A stretch of 5,100 bases of DNA. Origin: Methanosarcinales archaeon (GTDB taxonomy: Archaea > Halobacteriota > Methanosarcinia > Methanosarcinales > Methanocomedenaceae). The first letter of the stretch is position 1. Each line of letters opens with the position of its first letter. Below the pieces are notes generated by a model that did not search any database, was not told the DNA's origin, and saw nothing but the letters and a program-made list of their open reading frames with translations. Positions 1-5,100 of the stretch are shown here, piece by piece. Position numbers and translations under genes: made by a program. The stretch lies in the NCBI GenBank assembly GCA_030638625.1, contig DAOWEE010000203.1:1-5100 (forward strand). Reading direction: 5' to 3'.

Positions 1-3
1 GCA

Positions 4-1047
4 ATGACCTCAAAACCAACCAAACCAAAACAGCTGCAACAACTACCTAACATAAGCATCGTAATTCCAGCCTACAATGAAGAATCCGTGATAGAAGACC
101 GCATCAACAACCTCGCAGAGATCTACCCTAAAGACAAAATGGAAATCATCATCTCCAACGACGGCTCCGCAGACAACACTGAAGAGATAGCCAAAAACAC
201 ACTTAAAAACCACTCCCTCACCGGAAAAGTCATCACCCACCCCCGCAGCGGCGTGAACAAAGCCATCAACCGCGGCATAAACGAGTCCTCCCATGAGATT
301 GTGGTCATCACCGGTGCAGACGGCCTGTTCGATGAGAATACAATACCCCACCTGCTCAGTGTACTCCTGAGCAGTGACGACATAGGAGCCGTTTCAGGCG
401 ACCTAATCCCCGTTGCCAAAGGCGATACAATGTTCTCCAAATCCGAAGCCGCATACCGCTCCATATACGGCAGGATATGCACATGGGAAAGCAATGTTCA
501 TTCAACCTACTGCTTCAACGTTCCAGTGGTAGCATTCAAGAAAGCTGCATCGTCCACGCTCAACACCCGCAGGGGTGCCGATGATGCCAGCATGGCGCTC
601 TCTGTGATTCGTAAGGGATACAAGTGCAAATACGTGCCGACCGCCAAATTCTACGAATACGTGCCTGATAAATTCTACGAACAGCGGCGCCAGAAGATAC
701 GCAGGGCCACCCGGCTGCTTGAAGCCACGTTCTTCAACAGGGATGTCCTATCTGCTAAACACGGCAAGTTCGGTACATTCATATTCCCATTGAGGATATT
801 GATGTTCTTTGTAGTGCCAACTGCATTCTTATTATCATTATTGCTCTGGACAATAGTACTGGCATCGATTAATATTCTTTATAGTATTGGTTTTGCTGCT
901 CTCATTATCGCTATAGTAATGGTCGGAAACATATACACCAATGTATTATCTTCATTTATCATCTACCAGGTTTATCTTTTCCTTGGATTGTTCAACATGC
1001 TCCGTGATGTGCATGTATGGGAACCCACCGAAAGGGTAAAAATATGA
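4..1047 (+). CDS. Membrane-associated family 2 glycosyltransferase
   Basis: This 347-residue protein is a GT-A fold family 2 glycosyltransferase, which transfers a sugar from a nucleotide-sugar (or lipid-linked) donor to a glycan or lipid acceptor at the inner face of the membrane. The core opens with SIVIPAYNEE (about 18-27) and IIISNDGSADNT (48-59), where Asp53 should contact the nucleotide. The metal-binding DxD region is TGADG (103-107), with only Asp106 kept. RRGADDAS (189-196) occupies the place of the acceptor-site ED motif, and QRRQKIRRATR (227-237) resembles the Q..RW region of processive enzymes. After about residue 257 come strongly hydrophobic stretches (about 257-289 and 291-332), so two to four C-terminal membrane helices are likely. 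The first 16 residues are a polar Lys/Pro/Gln tail. The ATG lies 3 bases from the window edge, so a start further upstream cannot be excluded. The stop overlaps a tiny ATGA-started reading frame. The linkage to amino-sugar genes suggests a role in surface glycan assembly; donor and acceptor are unknown. Confidence 0.9.
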   Translation: MTSKPTKPKQLQQLPNISIVIPAYNEESVIEDRINNLAEIYPKDKMEIIISNDGSADNTEEIAKNTLKNHSLTGKVITHPRSGVNKAINRGINESSHEIVVITGADGLFDENTIPHLLSVLLSSDDIGAVSGDLIPVAKGDTMFSKSEAAYRSIYGRICTWESNVHSTYCFNVPVVAFKKAASSTLNTRRGADDASMALSVIRKGYKCKYVPTAKFYEYVPDKFYEQRRQKIRRATRLLEATFFNRDVLSAKHGKFGTFIFPLRILMFFVVPTAFLLSLLLWTIVLASINILYSIGFAALIIAIVMVGNIYTNVLSSFIIYQVYLFLGLFNMLRDVHVWEPTERVKI

Positions 1048-1078
1048 ACGAAAAATCAGTTCAACAGATATAATATTA

Positions 1079-1717
1079 ATGAGTACCATTTATAATCCCA
1101 TGACAGATTATAATGCGGTAATCGGAAAGAAGCCGCATATCCAGGATTTCACAGAGATAGGAAAATATCCTGAAAAGTCTCAAAAAACCATAATCGGCGA
1201 TAATGCCATCATCAGATCCCACACCGTGATATATGCTGGAAACCGCATAGGCAACAATTTTCAGACAGGTCACGGTGTCATGATACGGGAGAACAATATA
1301 ATAGGCGATAACGTCAGTATCGGCACCCATTCTGTTGTTGAGCGCGAGAATAACATAGGAAACAATGTGCGTATACATTCAAACTGCTTTATCCCAGAAT
1401 TTATGATCATCGAAAATGGAGCATGGATTGGCCCTTCCACTACCATATTGAATGTACTCCATCCCCCTTGCCCCCGTTTTGAAGACTGTGCCAGAAGTGT
1501 GCACATCAAACGCGGTGCAAAAATTGGTGGTAATGTTACCATCGGACCACGTATAACCATTGGAGAGAACTCATTGATAGGAATGGGATCAGTAGTCACA
1601 AAGGATATTCCAGACAATGTACTTGCTTATGGAAATCCGGCACGTGTGATATGCAAAATCGATGAAATGAAATGCGAGGCAGGGTATTTCGAACAGCCTT
1701 ACCAGTGGTTAGATTGA
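1079..1717 (+). CDS. Hexapeptide-repeat (LbH) N-acetyltransferase, WbpD/WlbB-like
   Basis: The 212-residue product is a left-handed parallel beta-helix acyltransferase, normally a homotrimer using acetyl-CoA. Imperfect [LIV]-G-x-x-x-x repeats run from about residue 38 to 175, for example IIGDNAII, RIGNNFQT, IIGDNVSI, NIGNNVRI, KIGGNVTI and TIGENSLI. A family-typical end follows at GMGSVVTKDIPDNVLAYGNP (168-187). A loop at about 124-137 (NVLHPPCPRFEDC) interrupts the helix, as in sugar N-acetyltransferases of this type. The aminotransferase and oxidoreductase genes that follow make the 3-N-acetylation of a UDP-3-amino-GlcNAcA sugar (the WbpD/WlbB step) the best guess, but substrate is inferred from context. 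Four cysteines (103 aside: 131, 137, 192, 199) form two spaced pairs. The C-terminus (ICKIDEMKCEAGYFEQPYQW, 191-210) extends beyond the helix. There is a 31-base gap to the preceding gene and no evident Shine-Dalgarno site. The ATG at 1100 is an alternative start but would lose conserved-looking N-terminal sequence. Confidence 0.88.
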   Translation: MSTIYNPMTDYNAVIGKKPHIQDFTEIGKYPEKSQKTIIGDNAIIRSHTVIYAGNRIGNNFQTGHGVMIRENNIIGDNVSIGTHSVVERENNIGNNVRIHSNCFIPEFMIIENGAWIGPSTTILNVLHPPCPRFEDCARSVHIKRGAKIGGNVTIGPRITIGENSLIGMGSVVTKDIPDNVLAYGNPARVICKIDEMKCEAGYFEQPYQWLD

Positions 1718-1730
1718 AATATGTTTGAAC

Positions 1731-2828
1731 ATGAATAATATTGGACTAAATATGATGCACTTAAATTTCAGCGAAATGTACGTCGATTCCGACATCAAGA
1801 AAGCAGTTGAACAGGTCTTAGAAAATGGCCGTTATATCAAAGGAGATAATCTCCGCCTTTTCGAACAGGAATTCGCAGAATTCTGCAATGCTAAATACGC
1901 GGTAGGTGTCAGTTCAGGCACATCAGCCATTCTCCTCTCATTAATGGCACTTGGGATAAAGAAAGGCGATGAGGTAATAGTTCCATCCCACACATTCATA
2001 GCCACAGCAAGTCCAGTGAAATTTCTTGGTGCTACGCCAGTGTATGTGGACATTGACCCTGTGACATACACCATCGACCCGGTAAAGATTGAGTTCGCTG
2101 TAACCGAAAACACAAGAGCCATAATTCCCGTCCACCTATATGGGCACCCCGCTGACATGGACCCCATAAAAGAACTTGCCAAAAAACACGACCTGACAGT
2201 CATCGAAGATTCCTGCCAGGCGCACGCTGCAGAATACAAGGGCCATAAAACAGGCTCAATAGGTGATCTGGCAGTATTTAGTTTCTTCCCGTCCAAGAAC
2301 ATGACTGTGGCAGGCGACGGGGGCATGGTAACCACCAACAACGAAGAACTTGCACAGAAAATATCCATGCTCAGGGACCACGGCCGTACTGATAAATACC
2401 TTCATGAAATGCTGGGACTGAACCTGCGTCTCAGCGAAATACCGGCTGCAGTTGGCCGTCAACAATTGATGCATCTGAATGAATGGACAGACAGCAGAAG
2501 GCATGCAGCTGCAAAGTATACCCAACTTTTAAAAGGGATGGTTGAAACGCCAGCAGAGGCTCAATGGGCAAAACACGTCTATCACTTATATGTCATCCAG
2601 ACCCAGGACCGTGACGGGCTCAGTAAATACCTGAACGAGCAGGGCATCAGTACTGGCATACATTATCCAGTGCCCGTGCATAAACAGCCCTGCATGGAAG
2701 CAGGCGATGTACACCTTCCTGTAACTGATGCATGTGTTGATGAGATATTATCACTTCCAATGCACCCACAATTGACAGATGAACAGATAGAATATGTAGC
2801 AGAAAAAATACAGGAGTGGGTGAAATGA
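1731..2828 (+). CDS. DegT/DnrJ/EryC1/StrS family PLP-dependent sugar aminotransferase (WbpE/WlbC-like)
   Basis: This is a fold-type I PLP enzyme of about 365 residues that transaminates a keto nucleotide-sugar, usually with glutamate as donor. Counting from ATG 1731, the phosphate-binding turn is SSGTSAI (61-67). PVHLYGHPADM lies at about 134-144. EDSCQAHAA (159-167) supplies Asp160 for the pyridine nitrogen and Gln163. FSFFPSKNMTVAGDGG (183-198) contains the Schiff-base lysine Lys189. The C-terminal domain keeps HYPVPVHKQP (311-320) and SLPMHP (341-346), both common in the family. The sequence reads most like the WbpE/WlbC branch that aminates UDP-3-keto-GlcNAcA, which agrees with the flanking WbpB-like and WbpD-like genes. 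The start is uncertain: a TTG at 1725, this ATG, or ATGs at 1752 and 1755 are all in frame. Remembered WbpE N-termini fit the 1752/1755 starts best, and none has a good ribosome site. The gap from the upstream stop is 13 bases, and the stop overlaps the next gene by 4 bases. Confidence 0.92.
   Translation: MNNIGLNMMHLNFSEMYVDSDIKKAVEQVLENGRYIKGDNLRLFEQEFAEFCNAKYAVGVSSGTSAILLSLMALGIKKGDEVIVPSHTFIATASPVKFLGATPVYVDIDPVTYTIDPVKIEFAVTENTRAIIPVHLYGHPADMDPIKELAKKHDLTVIEDSCQAHAAEYKGHKTGSIGDLAVFSFFPSKNMTVAGDGGMVTTNNEELAQKISMLRDHGRTDKYLHEMLGLNLRLSEIPAAVGRQQLMHLNEWTDSRRHAAAKYTQLLKGMVETPAEAQWAKHVYHLYVIQTQDRDGLSKYLNEQGISTGIHYPVPVHKQPCMEAGDVHLPVTDACVDEILSLPMHPQLTDEQIEYVAEKIQEWVK
2812..2828 (+). promoter_or_regulatory. 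Shine-Dalgarno site plus ATGA overlap coupling aminotransferase and oxidoreductase genes
   Basis: AGGAG at 2812-2816 lies 8 bases before the ATG at 2825, and that ATG shares bases with the TGA stop of the aminotransferase (ATGA, 2825-2828). It is the clearest ribosome-binding site in the window and decides the oxidoreductase start. The arrangement is typical of translational coupling, which would keep the two sequential pathway enzymes in step. Confidence 0.75.
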
Positions 2829-3838
2829 CTTCCATCGCCGTAATCGGCACCGGATACTGGGGCAAGAACCATGTGCGCACGTACAGCGAACTGGCAGATG
2901 AGGGTGTAATAGATAATGTGAAGATATGCGACCTGGATGAAAAACGTGCCCGGGAATTGGGTGAAGCTTTTAACATTGAATATTTAACCGATTATAAGGA
3001 ACTAATCTCAGACCCAAAGGTGGATGCTGTTAGTATCGTTACCCCTTCTGCGACCCATTTCCAGCTGGCAAAAGAGTTTATGGAAGCAGGCAAAGACGTG
3101 CTTGTGGAAAAACCCATGACAATGGACTCTGCTCAGGCAAAGAAACTTGTGGAAATATCAGAAGATACTGGTCAGATACTTATGGTGGGACATATTTTCC
3201 GGCACCATCCGGCAGTAAAGGAACTGAAACACAGGATTGACCTTGGTGAGTTCGGTAAGATACAACATATTTCAAGTAACCGCCTGTCCTTTGGCGCACC
3301 TCGTAAGGATATGGGTGTTATATACGCACTTGGTATCCATGAAGTAGATATGTTTTGCTACTTGATGGACAGGGAATATCCATACAGCATATTTACCGCT
3401 GCAAGCCAATGCTTGCAGACTGATATTGAAGAAACAGCCATGATCACAATGGACTTTGGCAGCACAAGGGCATATGCGTTTGAGAGCTGGCTTATAGCTG
3501 CATACGGAAAGCAGCGTGACCTTGTGGTGGTAGGCTCCGAGAAAACTGCGAAGATCGATTATCTTAAACCCCAAGAACTCCAGATATTCGACATTCGCGT
3601 CGCAGAGCAGGACTTCAATGGCAATACAACATTTAATGTTGAGAACGAAGGGTCATATACTATACCAATTCCATACGCTGAACCTTTGAAAGAAGAACTC
3701 CGCCACTTTGTCAAATGTATAAATGATAGGACAAAACCTATTTCTGATGGCACTATTGGGCTGCATGCAGTAGTGATGGCAGAAGCTGCTCTGGAATCAG
3801 CAACCACAGGGAAGTCGGTCGAATTTACCAGAAGCTAA
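2825..3838 (+). CDS. Gfo/Idh/MocA family NAD(P)-dependent oxidoreductase (WbpB/WlbA-like)
   Basis: The 337-residue protein oxidises a sugar hydroxyl with NAD(P). By context it is the enzyme that converts the 3-OH of UDP-GlcNAcA to a ketone before transamination. The Rossmann motif is at the very N-terminus (VIGTGYWGKNH, 6-16). VDAVSIVTPSATH (66-78) is followed by VLVEKPM (92-98) with the family lysine Lys96 of the EKP motif. The second domain has ALGIHEVDMF (168-177), where His172 and Asp175 occupy the usual HxxD catalytic positions. Length is normal for the family. The ATG at 2825 is chosen over the upstream GTG at 2816 for three reasons: it makes the 4-base ATGA overlap with the aminotransferase stop, it has AGGAG at 2812-2816 with 8 bases of spacing, and it starts the protein directly at the Rossmann strand. 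It is the last gene of the operon and ends 14 bases from the convergent decarboxylase gene. Other Gfo/Idh substrates cannot be excluded from sequence alone. Confidence 0.92.
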   Translation: MTSIAVIGTGYWGKNHVRTYSELADEGVIDNVKICDLDEKRARELGEAFNIEYLTDYKELISDPKVDAVSIVTPSATHFQLAKEFMEAGKDVLVEKPMTMDSAQAKKLVEISEDTGQILMVGHIFRHHPAVKELKHRIDLGEFGKIQHISSNRLSFGAPRKDMGVIYALGIHEVDMFCYLMDREYPYSIFTAASQCLQTDIEETAMITMDFGSTRAYAFESWLIAAYGKQRDLVVVGSEKTAKIDYLKPQELQIFDIRVAEQDFNGNTTFNVENEGSYTIPIPYAEPLKEELRHFVKCINDRTKPISDGTIGLHAVVMAEAALESATTGKSVEFTRS

Positions 3839-3852
3839 TGTCGTAACCCTGT

Positions 3853-4779
3853 TTATAGAGTGGAGTTGAAATACTCCACCGTCTTCCCCAACCCTTCCCC
3901 CAACCCAACCTTCGGCTCCCACCCCAGTACATCCATAGCCCTTGAAATATCCGGCCTCCTGACCTTGGGGTCATCCACCGGCAGCTCCTCAAAAACAATC
4001 TTTGAGCTGCTATTGGTAATCTCAATAACCTTCTTTGCAAACTCAAGCACGCTCATCTCATCTGGATTTCCAAGATTCACAGGCTCCACAAAATCCGACA
4101 TCATCAACCGATATATCCCATCAATCAGATCAGAAACATAACAGAACGACCGCGTCTGGTCCCCATCCCCGTACACCGTAATATCCTCACCTTTCAGCGC
4201 CTGGTTTATAAAATTAGGCACCACCCGCCCATCACCAGCACGCATCCTTGGCCCATATGTATTAAATATCCGCACAATCCTTGTATCAATCCCGTGAGCG
4301 CGGTGATACGCCATTGTTATTGCTTCAGCATACCGCTTAGCCTCATCATACACCCCACGTGGGCCAATCGGGTTCACGTTGCCCCAGTAGGTTTCAGGCT
4401 GCGGGTTCACAAGCGGGTCCCCGTAAACCTCAGAAGTGGACGCCAGTAAAAACCGTGCTTCCTGCTTTATCGCCAGCCCCAGCATATTATACGTACCCAG
4501 TGCCCCGACCTTCAACGTCTGGATGGGCAGGTCAAGGTAATCAATAGGGGATGCCGGAGATGCCAGATGAAAAATGTAATCTATCTTATCCCCGAAATAG
4601 ATGGGGTTTGTAATATCATGATTCAGGTATGTGAATTTATCAGACTTGATGTGGTCGATATTCCTTGTATCCCCTGTTACAAGATTGTCAATACAAATGA
4701 CCTCATGTTTATTTTCGAGCAAAAGGTCACAAAGGTGTGAACCTAAGAATCCTGCGCCGCCTGTTACTATTGATTTCAT
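3853..4779 (-). CDS. uxs: UDP-glucuronate decarboxylase (UDP-xylose synthase), extended SDR family
   Basis: The 308-residue enzyme is expected to convert UDP-glucuronate to UDP-xylose and CO2 through a 4-keto intermediate, recycling its bound NAD. The N-terminus is the nucleotide-binding TGGAGFLGSH (6-15) with the ribose-binding Asp31-Asn32. HLASPASPIDY (71-81) is a hallmark of the UXS branch. Ser114-Thr115 and Glu117 in STSEVYG, and YDEAK (Tyr144, Lys148), form the active site. NTYGPRM (173-179), YGDGDQTRSF (203-212), VNLGNP (234-239) and the DDPKVRRPDI segment (269-278) complete the family pattern. There is no N-terminal membrane anchor, as is usual for prokaryotic soluble forms. The start is the first ATG and sits exactly at the Rossmann strand. 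It overlaps a TGA stop as ATGA; only a weak AGTGA ribosome site is visible upstream. It faces the amino-sugar operon and so is a separate transcription unit, probably supplying a donor for the same class of surface glycans. A related SDR sugar epimerase/decarboxylase is possible but less likely. Confidence 0.92.
   Translation of the reverse strand: MKSIVTGGAGFLGSHLCDLLLENKHEVICIDNLVTGDTRNIDHIKSDKFTYLNHDITNPIYFGDKIDYIFHLASPASPIDYLDLPIQTLKVGALGTYNMLGLAIKQEARFLLASTSEVYGDPLVNPQPETYWGNVNPIGPRGVYDEAKRYAEAITMAYHRAHGIDTRIVRIFNTYGPRMRAGDGRVVPNFINQALKGEDITVYGDGDQTRSFCYVSDLIDGIYRLMMSDFVEPVNLGNPDEMSVLEFAKKVIEITNSSSKIVFEELPVDDPKVRRPDISRAMDVLGWEPKVGLGEGLGKTVEYFNSTL
3860..3879. repeat. Inverted repeat (stem-loop) at the convergent gene ends
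   Basis: GTGGAGT (3860-3866) and ACTCCAC (3873-3879) are perfectly complementary around a 6-base loop, TGAAAT. On the minus strand the repeat falls inside the last codons of the decarboxylase gene. On the plus strand it lies 21 bases past the oxidoreductase stop, so a hairpin could form in the 3' ends of both transcripts. No long T-run follows on either strand, so I do not call it a terminator. A 7-base repeat of this kind is not rare by chance; position is its only special feature. Confidence 0.45.
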
Positions 4780-4844
4780 TTTATTTCACTGCCTAAAACA
4801 TCCTCAAAGTATTTTATTATTTCTTCTATGGCTAAGGAGGCACT
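4776..4844 (-). pseudogene. Possible decayed 3' end of a former gene upstream of uxs
   Basis: Reading leftwards on the minus strand, a 22-codon open stretch with no usable start codon ends in LAIEEIIKYFEDVLGSEIK and a TGA at 4778-4776. That stop overlaps the uxs ATG in the ATGA arrangement used elsewhere in this window. The residues look like an amphipathic C-terminal helix of a real protein. Just upstream, another frame gives LENVEVPP before a stop, which joins well to LAIEE if one base was lost near 4835, with a TAA at 4861-4859 beyond that. It could be the remnant of an operon partner of uxs lost by deletion next to the rRNA genes. The stretch is short, and chance openness in AT-rich DNA is a serious alternative. 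Confidence 0.3.
4809..4821 (-). promoter_or_regulatory. Candidate TATA element for uxs
   Basis: On the minus strand AATAATAAAATAC lies about 30-42 bases before the uxs ATG. With the usual archaeal spacing of about 25 bases from TATA to start site, transcription would begin near 4790, leaving a leader of roughly 10 bases. The match to an archaeal TATA box is loose, and the region is AT-rich throughout. Confidence 0.3.
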
Positions 4845-4951
4845 TCAACATTTTCAAGTTATTTTTCAGACACGGATGGATACGACTTTTTGGTATAGAA
4901 GTATCTATTAAGTCAGCAACACCCATATGGAAAATAAGCTAATCGAGTTTC

Positions 4952-4970
4952 AACAAATTAAATAAAAGAT
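4952..4970 (-). terminator. Probable T-rich terminator after 5S rRNA
   Basis: Immediately downstream of the 5S 3' end the minus strand reads ATCTTTTATTTAATTTGTT. Archaeal RNA polymerase stops at such oligo-T stretches without needing a hairpin. The position, a few bases past a stable RNA, supports the call. Confidence 0.45.
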
Positions 4971-4977
4971 AGAGTGA

Positions 4978-5100
4978 GCATAGCAGCGATCCAGAGTTCC
5001 CAAGGGCTCTCGCACCTCAGTACAATAAGGAACGTGGGAAGGCTTTTCTACTGTGTTCGGGATGGGTACAGGAGTTTCCCCTCCGCTATGGCCGCTATAC
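4978..5100 (-). rRNA. rrf: 5S ribosomal RNA
   Basis: The minus strand reads as an archaeal 5S rRNA of about 123 bases. Helix I forms between its first ten bases, GTATAGCGGC (5100-5091), and its last ten, GCTGCTATGC (4987-4978), including G-U pairs. The diagnostic loop B/C region is intact: GCCATAGCGGAGGGG, then CCCATCCCGAACACAG. GCGAGAGCCCTTGGGAACTC forms the helix IV-V/loop E part. The gene appears complete, but the 5' end coincides with the window edge and the exact ends could shift by a few bases; the 3' end may run to about 4975. It should be the last gene of a 16S-23S-5S operon whose other members lie to the right. Confidence 0.95.

Larger units (their letters stand above)
4780..4977. 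other. Intergenic spacer between 5S rRNA and uxs
   Basis: This AT-rich stretch of 198 bases holds no intact gene that I can defend and no tRNA-like cloverleaf, although a tRNA is often found after 5S in archaea. Its contents on the minus strand are the T-rich segment just after 5S, a 40-codon open frame at 4926-4804 beginning MGVADLIDTSIPK, and the possible gene remnant and TATA element next to uxs. The 40-codon frame resembles nothing I can name with confidence. Confidence 0.6.

Noticed and set aside
352..374. Perfect 8-base inverted repeat (CTGCTCAG/CTGAGCAG, 7-base loop) in the glycosyltransferase gene
   Set aside because: With this loop range about one such repeat is expected by chance in 5 kb, and it lies in the middle of coding sequence with no boundary nearby.
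43..494. Long minus-strand open frames opposite the glycosyltransferase
   Set aside because: They mirror the codon bias of a gene with clear GT2 motifs and show no motifs of their own.
1068..1080. ATATAATAT just before the acetyltransferase ATG as a promoter TATA box
   Set aside because: It lies only a few bases from the start codon, far too close for an archaeal TATA box, inside an operon. It is better seen as AT-rich leader; a similar ATAATATT at the next junction is also likely compositional.
2816..2824. GTG at 2816 as the oxidoreductase start
   Set aside because: It would add only three residues before the Rossmann strand and would destroy the spacing to AGGAG at 2812-2816. ATG 2825 with the ATGA overlap fits better.
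4831..4843. Plus-strand TAAGGAGGCAC as a strong Shine-Dalgarno site for an unseen plus-strand gene
   Set aside because: No ATG, GTG or TTG follows at a workable distance, and no open frame of note begins there.
4804..4926. A 40-codon minus-strand frame starting MGVADLIDTSIPK as a small gene or transposase fragment
   Set aside because: The first residues vaguely recall transposase N-termini, but the rest is Lys/Asn/Leu-rich and looks like translated AT-rich spacer. It has no ribosome site, and no inverted repeats or target duplications flank it.
4359..4942. Plus-strand open frames opposite uxs and its upstream spacer (4359-4547, 4631-4942)
   Set aside because: They are mostly antisense to the well-supported uxs gene, have no family motifs, and their composition is explained by the opposite strand.

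Overview
The window looks archaeal, most likely a euryarchaeon of the Methanosarcinales or a related methanogen/ANME group. The reasons are the archaeal-type 5S rRNA at the right edge, genes packed with ATGA stop/start overlaps or very short gaps, few classical Shine-Dalgarno sites, and proteins resembling archaeal surface-glycan enzymes. This assignment rests on sequence character alone and is not proven.

Plus strand, 4-3838: four genes in a row that read as one surface-polysaccharide or glycoprotein-glycan operon. They are a membrane-bound family 2 glycosyltransferase, a left-handed beta-helix (hexapeptide) N-acetyltransferase, a DegT/DnrJ/EryC1/StrS PLP aminotransferase, and a Gfo/Idh/MocA oxidoreductase. 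The last three correspond to the activities of the bacterial WbpD, WbpE and WbpB (WlbB, WlbC, WlbA) steps. Together these turn UDP-N-acetylglucosaminuronate into a UDP-2,3-diacetamido-2,3-dideoxy-glucuronate-type sugar. The genes lie in the reverse of the biochemical order. The 6-dehydrogenase that would supply UDP-GlcNAcA is not in the window. The glycosyltransferase is a natural candidate to use the product, but nothing here proves its substrate.

Minus strand, 4779-3853: a UDP-glucuronate decarboxylase (UDP-xylose synthase, extended SDR family) converges on the operon with only 14 bases between the two stop codons. It would supply UDP-xylose for glycan assembly.

4780-4977: a short AT-rich stretch between the 5S gene and the decarboxylase. 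It carries a T-rich presumed terminator for the rRNA transcript, a possible TATA element for the decarboxylase, and what may be the decayed 3' end of a former upstream gene whose stop overlaps the decarboxylase start as ATGA.

4978-5100: 5S rRNA on the minus strand, essentially complete. It is presumably the distal gene of an rRNA operon whose 23S gene would lie to the right of the window.

I see no mobile element, CRISPR array, tRNA or defence system. The window is a fairly conventional nucleotide-sugar and glycan locus next to an rRNA operon. The more interesting points are the junctions, the composition shift inside the glycosyltransferase gene, and the probable gene remnant.
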